NCBI RefSeq assembly: GCF_001649575.2
Contig: NC_051435.1
Span: 10,681,940 to 10,745,939 of the forward strand
DNA length: 64,000 nt
Direction of reading: 5' to 3'
From: Kryptolebias marmoratus
Lineage: Eukaryota; Chordata; Actinopteri; Cyprinodontiformes; Rivulidae
Under the pieces are notes generated by a model, which worked only from the letters and a program-made list of their open reading frames with translations, was not told the DNA's origin and searched no databases. The position numbers and the translations under genes were made by a program. Every line of letters begins with the position of its first letter. Positions within the stretch are counted from its first letter, which is position 1. This document shows, one piece after another, positions 52,701 through 61,700 of the stretch.

Positions 52701-55700
52701 TAAGGGCAGCTCCAGCACGGGGGGCAGAGACATGTCAGAGGGGGGCAGGCTGGAACTTGTTGCTGCGCTGAACAGTGTTTGTCTGCTCTGATGAATGCCA
52801 GACTTCACTTGCTGAGAGGAAAATTGTACATTTAAAGTTAGGATGTGTCAGGTTTAGTGCACTAATATGTATATAAGCTTAAACTTTGCAGAAAAACTAC
52901 AATACATACAATACTTGGCAATACATCTAATAACACTGGAAAGCCTATTTATTTCCCTTTAAATGGTGCCGCATTTGTTAGGAAAATGCATTTCTGGGTT
53001 CAACAACAGAGCTGAATTGGATTGAATGATTGAGATCTGAAGAAACAAGACATGCTGGCAATTTAACAATTCATTTATTTAACAAACAGAGGTGACAATC
53101 AGGTGACCTATTTCAGATTGTCAGCAGCTGGGGTATCAGAAGCTCAAAATGAGTTAATAGCACAAACTCAACTCTGCTGCTTAACGCACAAATGTATTTT
53201 TCAAACAAATATGGCACCATTTAAGGGAAAATAAACAGGCTTTCCAACAGTATAAAATTTATTGCCAAGAAGTCTTGTTACAAAAAAGAAACGATTGAAT
53301 TATTGAGTTTTCTTACGTTTTGTGCTATATTTAGTATGCAGTTAAAAGCAGCATCTATAAATCTCTCAGAAATTTAACAAACGCCAGGTTGAAAAAAAAT
53401 AAAGAGATAAATTGATGGCTATCCACGTACCTGAGGGACAGACAACTGTCGACTATTGATCCCAGCTGTGGTGCTGTGGTTTGCTGAAGCCGGGGGTTCA
53501 GGAAAGACAAACGAGGAGGGTTTGATCCAGATGGGTTTAGAAGACGAGGAGGAAGCTGAGGAACTAGAGCTGAAGGTCACAGAGGACTCATCACAAGGAG
53601 AGCGGGGCAGGAGGCTAAACCACTCGCTGTGTTTTTCAGCCAATATTTTGGACAGTCGATTGTAATGAAGGATAGCTTGAGGGCTGTAGGTCATCCCGTT
53701 ACACTTTTTGAGAAATGTAGAACTGAGTTCATTTGACTTTAAAGTATTCATTTTATCTGTTTGTGAGGTAGGATACGAGGGATGAGACTCTGAGGTAGGA
53801 ACTTCAGTAGAAGGAATGCTCTGAGAATTTATGTCTAAATCCTGAATCAGTTTGGCTACTTCAAGTAAATCACTGAGGTTTGATAAGAAGCCAAGCTTTT
53901 CGGGGAAGAGATTGTCTTTGTTTTGTGGCCACTGTGGCTTGATTTGATCACAGTCTGATGTCTGCACTGGGATGAACACCTCTGGCTTCCTCGCCTCTTG
54001 TTCCTGCTGCTCCTCTGTCACTCTGAGCCCCTGAGGAGCCATCTCTCTGCCCTCCTCCTTCTCCACCTCCTCGTGGCCTGGGAAACATTAAAGTGAAGTC
54101 AGCTCTGGCACAGTAAAAAACAAAACCTTTAGAATTAATCACCATTCTGCCTGCCTTCAACAAAGATGCCACCACACTGTGGAAGGACCCAGTACCGCCT
54201 CTTGTATCGGTCCTCTCCAATTACTGTAGAGCGCAGCGAGTGAGACGAGTCAAACAGCTCCTGTCTTATTTGACTATGTAGCTTTAGAGACAAAAAAAAA
54301 AATAATCAGAATTATTAATACATTCATGATAGAGACATGGAGCGTCTCAAGGAGTTGAATTTACCTTATACCTTACCTTCTCCAGCTCCTCCACACTGTC
54401 TGAGTGCACACCTTCATCCTGTAAGAAGTAATCTCATTACAGTGAGGATTACATTTATTATAAGATATGATCATTGGCTTCTTTAAAAGTAATGTAATGC
54501 TTCTGACCTCCTCTTCACATATCTCCGGTTTTTTTCTTTTCTTTCCCCCCGGTTCTTCCTCCTCCTCATCATAGTCATTGTCTTGCCCTTGGTCTTCGCT
54601 GTCGTCGTTCTCGTACTCCTCTTCTTCCTCGCTGTCCCCTTGTTTCCTGTTGCATTTGTTTCTGAAGCTGGAGCATGTGAAGTTGTAGTTGTTCTCGCTG
54701 CCCACACCATTGTCTCGTTTGTCCACGCTCCTGGCATGGTTATCTCTTAGTCTTGGAGAACAAGAAAGGCTTCTCAGAGGTTTGATTCAAACACAGACTG
54801 TTTAGCCACATGCACACAAGCTTCAAATAAAAGCTCTCATTGTTCGTTCACTCACTTGCGCAGCTTTCCCTCGACGATCCATTTATCCTTTCTCAGGCTG
54901 GTCATGTAATCTATTTTTTCATCTATTTCACTGTAAAGCATCAGACAAAACTGTCAACTTTTTGAACACTAGAAGAACCTCAAGGGTGACCCAATGGGCA
55001 TATTTTTACAGCCCTGGTTTGATTCCCCACCAGTAAAATAATATCCTTGCTCATTTGCCACATTTCATGACTCGTTCATGCAGCACTCATTACCAATGTT
55101 AGAAAAAATAAAAAAATTAATGCATCAGAGAGCATCAGGTGTATTTCAAAGTGTAGGGATAATAAAAGGTAATAAAAAATTGAAGACAATGTTTGATGCA
55201 ACCTTATGAAACTGTCAGGCCTGAAGTCATATTTGGTTTTTATATTTTTATAATTTCAGTACAACTGAAGCCTCTGAATTAAACAAGCCAGCAGACTTCA
55301 TTTTCAGGCACAGAAGTTAACTTCAAGTCTCAGGATGCAGCAGTGCTCCTAAAAACACTTAATATGTTTTTCTTAATGTGTTACATGGGAAAATATTCTG
55401 CTAGATTTTTTAACGGGGTCAAACAGAGAAAGAAAAATAAGAGTTTTAGGTGAAGTCTAAGTTCTTACCTGATCACGGCTTTACTGCAGCAGAGCTCATT
55501 AACCAGGAACGCCAGCATGGCGGCCTTCTGTGATGGACTGTGAGCCTGAAAAGCTTTAGTCTTGAGGCTAACAGCCAGAGGAGCCAGCTCTGTCTCCTCG
55601 GAGTGGCTCTCCATGTAGATCTGCAGAATTTCAGACACGTTGTCCCGGTTGATCTTCACATTCGTCAAATGGTCCCCAAAGACAGTTTTGCACTACAAGA

Positions 55701-58700
55701 CAAAAGAACAAAAACATGGAGTCATGCATAGCTTAAACAAAACTTACTATTTATCTGCTGCAGACTTAAAAAAGCAGTCACATTTGATTGTTTTGTGTCT
55801 GAATAAAGAATATGCTTTCAGTCATCTAGTATCACAGTTATTATGTGCAGTTTATTATGAGAAAACTTAACTTGGGGCCATTTATTGTTCCAAAATCTAC
55901 ATTTCCAAAAACTGACAGCCTTTTAGTAGAAAAACAATCTACATTTCTCCTAAAGGTATGCCATTTTAAAGGACAATAAGATGTGACCTTTGCATAGCAA
56001 ATTAAATTTTGTTTTGTTAGTTTAATTACATTTAAAAAAGAAAATGTATAAAATTGCTCCAAAACATCAGGGTAATATAAAAGTGCCGTAAAGTGCAATA
56101 TCATCCATAGTCAGTTCTGAAAATGCTTCTATCACTAAACACACCCAGGTCTTTCTTGTCCAAATATGGTGACTTCTGGCTTCAAACATGCAAAAAGATA
56201 ACATCTGCAGCAACACATTTTCTTCTAGCAGATGTTTGCTTGTGTCCCACGTGTACAGAACGGTAGAGTATGTATTTGTCTGACAGACAGGAGGTATTTA
56301 CAATTCACCAACTGTAGAAAAGCTGCAGATCTGACGAGTGCTCACCTTGCGGCCTGCAGGCACCCCAGGGTCACACACAGCTGCAGACAGCATGCTCACC
56401 AACATGTCCTGCACATTGTGCCCGCTGTCCCCCATGTTCAGCAGCCCCTCCTGGAGGCTGCTGATAGTGAGCATTTCTGAATTAAAATCCAGCCTCAAGA
56501 CTTTTCCAAAGTTGTGCAGGAACTGCAACACCATCAGGCAGTCAGAAATGGTGTTTCCAGGTAAGACAAGCCCAGGCATACAGGACAACTCTGGAAGGGG
56601 CTGGAGAGAAATACGGATTTAAAACATACAACGGATATTTGTTTGCAATATTTTCAACTACTGACAAAAAAATCTCAGAGATGAATGTTGTCTTGGTTGC
56701 AGAGTAGCCCTTCTGACAACTTTCAGTTTAATGTGTGAATACCTTATGATTTGCTAAACACAGGTCTTCCTTCGGTTTTCTCAGCTCCTTTGCTTTTTCC
56801 AGTTCCATTCGCCTGAGAGCCAGTTTCTTTTCTTTGTTTAACCGTATCTTATCCTTCTTTTCTTGTTTCAGGCGCTCTTTCTCCTACAAAACAGTTAAAT
56901 GACAGACTATAAAAATACAGTGATTCGCTACATTTCTTTCAAAGAGATTTGATGATATCCGCCACACAAAACAGATAAATTTACAAAACGTTTTATGCAA
57001 TTACAAAGACTTACTGTAGTGCGTCATATCAACACATAAAATGAATGACTTTAAAAGTAATTTATTGTTTGCATGCCCTCTTAAATCGCTAATCCCCAAT
57101 AAAATAACTGAGTTGTAGCCATTTTTGTGTTTGATTAGCTGTGGAAGCCATCTTGAGTTGCGTTGACTCCAAAAGTTAATCAGTTGTAGATGTTCATCCA
57201 ATGATTACTTCCTTAAAGTTTCATTAAAATCAGTCCAGTGGGTCATGAGATATTCTGCTAACAGAAAGTGTTGTTCTGAGAGTTAATGCTCAGGTTTTAA
57301 ACTCAGATGTTGCTCGGTGTCTAGTGCCTGGAGTATGTGTTGTAAAAGACTCCCAGCTTCTACCACACCCAGTTTTAGCTCTATATATGCAAAACTGACT
57401 GAGCTACAGGCATTTATTTACTTGCTGAGGTGGATGAGGTGTAGCAGCCATTTTGAATTGTGTTGACCCCCCCCCCAAAAAAGGTAATCAGTTGTAGATG
57501 TAAACACAATGATTACTTCCTGAGTTTCATTAAAACCCGTCCAATGATTTATGAGATATTTTACTAACAGGATATATAAACACACACACACATTCAGCTG
57601 CTCCCACGAACACAAAGGCTTAAGAAAGTGGTAAAAATAAAGAAACAAACAAAAACTGTGACTGTAGGAGGACTCACGGAGTCTGAGTGGTCTGATGTGC
57701 TTATCTGACTCAACACTGTAAAAACATCCGTAGTCCGCGAAAGTTAACTTTGCTTATCACTGCGAGTACCTCCAAAATAAAAGCGCATCCGGGAACACTG
57801 GGATTAGGTGACGTCATTGAAAACAGTCTTCTCAACTCTGCCTCCTCTTGTGCTTGTTGGAGTCTTTTTCTTTGTTTGCGTTTCTTGTCCTCCAGCCTGC
57901 GCTTGTTGGCGGCATTAGGCGACTCTTCCCTCCTCAGGGAGCGCATTGCCAGCTTGGCCTCAGCCGCTCGCGTTGAGCGGCTCTTGCTCTTCGCCCTCGG
58001 CATTCTGTGCTCCTGGAGTGATGAGGCTCCGAACCGCGCTCCTCTTCCTCTTCCTACTCCCCGAATGCTTCTTCCTCTTCTTTGTTTCGGCAGGTTAGAT
58101 GCAACGCTGCCCCCTTCAGTCCAGGTTGAGGATGATTTTTGTTTTGTCTTATTTTTTTCCTACTCCTCCACAAAAAAGGTTCCTGACAAAGACTGTTCAT
58201 ATATTTTATAATAAACTGCGCTCAGCCACAGGAAGCTCCGATTCTTTCACAGATAAAAAAAAATCAAAAACCAAAAACTTCCTGTCAGGAGCTGCAGGTG
58301 GTCTCATGGAGACCAGCAAGACCAGACTTTAAGGGCGTACCATTCTTATAAAATAATGTCACTTGAATGAATGTTTACCCACATACCTTATTTTATTTAT
58401 TTCCAATCAGGTGCAAACACACATCACTGGGAAGAGTTTTATTTTGTTAAAAACCTATGTTGATTACCAGCTGCTTATGTTTGGATTTATTACAAATAAT
58501 TAAGGGCCTCAGGACAATATAAAACATTACAGCTGCTGTAGATATAAGGTCCAAATGTATATAGTTGAGCCAAATACTCTCAGGTCAAAGCAGTGTAACC
58601 CCTTTTTCCATTTAATGATCTTAAGTGTTTAACCCCCCCGCGTCTTTAGTTCCATCTAAACAAGGCAGGAAAATCTGCCGTCAAACCGTAAAACCATTAG

Positions 58701-61700
58701 GAACATAAAAACGTATTGTTGCATTATCCTATTTCCCTAGAAACAAAACTAAAAGATTTAAACATCATATAACAGAAGGAGTATTAAATACCAGTCCTTG
58801 TTTTTTTGTCTCAAACATTTGATGAAAGGGGAATTATTGAGCACTTAAGGAATCATTTTCCAACACATAGCTGTCCTAGAAGTTTTAGGTTTTCCTGCTC
58901 CAACAGACCTAATTCAAATGGTTTAATTACCTCCTCATCAAATCATCAAGTTCTCTAAAAGCACGTCCACAAGTCATTTATTTAAAGCAGAATACATCTA
59001 AAACTTGCAGGAGAGCGGCCCTCGAGGAACGGAGTTTGACACGTGTGATTTTGAGCAAGTTACTGGGATCTGAGAAAAACTGTCAAATTCTGTTATTTGC
59101 TCAGACTTTTTCATGCTAAATCCTACATAAACACAGTGCTACTGTATGTTCCATTACTGCAGATTGTTGCACATTCACACAAAGTTGCCAAAAGAAACGA
59201 AAAGTAAAACAGAGTAAGAGAAACTCAGCAGTTCTTCACCTCTGCCTTCTTCTGCGCCTCCACAGCTTTCATGAGCAACATGTGCTGCCTGCGCCGCTCC
59301 TTCTCCTGCCAGAGAACAGAAACACTCTTTTTTTCCAAGTTTACAGATGTGCTTCTGTTGTAGAAGAAACAATCCAAGTATATGCTACAAATCATGCAAA
59401 TTAGATCAGAATCTGCACACTGTGTTGATTAAATGTGTAACAGTTAAGCAAAAAACACAGAGTGAAATACAAAACACAGATGAGGGGGATGATGCATACA
59501 GACAGCATGAGCTTAAAGTTAGAGGTAGCCATTACAAAACTGTAGCTAATGGCATCAGATCTAATATGTTAAAGCGAGTTCAACATTTCACACGACAATC
59601 CAGATCTCCTGGGGTTTGTGGTGATAAACATACACACAGAATGATTTTGAACAAAGTGTAAATTCCAAAACAGATCCTGTGCTGTGTATGGGTCCTCTCA
59701 GTTTATTAGATTCAGTTTGACAATAATTCAAAGTGGTTGAGACATTTTTTAATAATGTTCAGCAGATAGAGGGTCCACAGCACAGAGCACTGAACTGGAA
59801 AAGCCATGCAGAAAGATGTTATGACAGCAGCAAATGCTACACGCAACGTGGAATATTGACTTTTCATTCCAGAAACATGCATATGATTTGTTGTTAACTG
59901 AGCAAAAACAAACATATTCATACCATTTCTAGCCTATGTCTCTCCAACTCCTTTGTAGAAAGAGTTGGTAAAGTAATAGGAAAAAGAAAATCACTCTTAA
60001 AAACACACAAGTCTGTTAAAAACAGATACATTGTGCAAATGATAATCAGTTAAACCACCTTTAAGTGTTTGTAAATTAAATGTAGAGTCAGAGTCGTTTT
60101 GCATTACTGTTGTTAAAAAGAAAATCGTACCTGTTGTTTCAGCATGGCAGCTTGAAGCCTGCGAATTTCCTTCTCCTGTAAACAGGAATAATTCAATTAA
60201 AAACCAAAATATAAAAACACACAAATTAATGTTGTTTAAAAGCGCAGAAATAAAAAGCTCTCTCATCTTATTGAACAACAAACTTCCAGGCCTCAGAGCA
60301 TTACTGGTTAATGGAATGTGCAAATGGAAACATTATCAGTAATAAATGCATGTACAAAGGAATGAGGTGATCCAGCCTCTTTCTAATTACAGTGATAAAC
60401 CAAGGCAATCAGCAGCTCTTTTTGCACCAACAAGCAGTACAAAAGAGCCAGGAAAGTGCGTTATTACAGAAACTGAGCAAGAGGATGGACTGACTTTTTA
60501 TTACTCACAAAAAAACAACCAAACAATGCTCATAAATTTAATCTCACCTTGGTTCTTTTCTCAGCTTCTAGTATTTTTGCATTGACAGCTGCTTCTTTTT
60601 TCTTTCTCCTTTCCTATGTGCAAACAAAACATCTTGAGTCACACAGACGAACCAGTCTGTACACAGACACACGCTCCCCCCACAATAAAATACTAACATC
60701 TCTGTTTACATCATTATAAAACATGCAGGACAAAGTATATAGATAAAGTTGATTGTAAACAGTGGTGTGCAGATCACATCCAACACACTGAAATGTTGGG
60801 GAATGAAATACTCATTTCCTGTCATTACCACCGAGACAAAATGGCTTTAGTTATACTGAAAGAACAGCAGGCAGAGAGTTAAAATTAAGCAATAATTTTA
60901 TCAGTAATTATAGCCCCCAATGAAATCCTGTTAAGAGCCACTTGTCATGCGTGTCAGCTGAAATTTGATTTATAAAAGCTGAAATACTCCACAGCTTGTA
61001 TTAGCGAGAGAATGCAAAATAGGTGCTTTCACCTAACCGTGGTGAACCCCCCGTCTTACTTAATGAAATACTGTATTTGGTATTAAGCTACAGCATGGTA
61101 TGAGGAGATTTTCATATTCAATAGCACTTCTGCAAGAAACCAATTAAGCATTTTTTTTTCTTTCTTTCTTTCAAATCCCATCAACGCCAGAGTGGAAGTG
61201 TTTTAAAATGTTCCTGGAATAACTTTCAGGACGGACCTCGAGAACTTGCTGTGCACGGAGTTCTTTCTCCATCCGAATGTGCTGAATGCGCCTGATCTTC
61301 TCCTGGTAGAGGGATGAGGGAGAGATCAAATGAATTAACTGTTAAGTCATGCATGTTATGGAGTGGTGGAGGAGAGCAGAATGTGAGATGGAGCAGGTCT
61401 GTGCAGATGGGGAAGGTGAAGACTTTTAAAGAACAGCAGAACAGCAACTTTCTCTTAATAGTACAAATATGTTTTAACTGTACTTCGTATTTATTCATCT
61501 CAAACTGCATACACTGTCACAGAGTTATGTTTGTAAAGAAGAAAAACTTACTTGTTGTTTAAAAACCTTCATCTCCTCCCTTTTTTTCCGCCTCTCCTCT
61601 GCAGCCAGTATAGCTGCAAAACAAACAAAATAGGTGTGAACACAGAATATAATCTGGTTTAGAGAAAAATCTGATCAGACAGCAGAGGTTTACCTTGTTG

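Larger units (their letters stand above)
56884..59239 (-). other. baz2b intron between exons k and l
   Basis: 2.4-kb intron, the largest of baz2b here. Contains two tandem dispersed-repeat pieces, a GC-rich 97-codon ORF (57710-58003) and a hAT-like MITE. Exons on either side join in phase 0. Confidence 0.7.

Noticed and set aside
57750..58211. 153-codon plus-strand open frame
   Set aside because: It overlaps, in antisense, the minus-strand basic ORF at 57710-58003. The Leu/Ser-rich translation looks like a complement of Lys/Arg/Glu codons, so it is judged a shadow frame.
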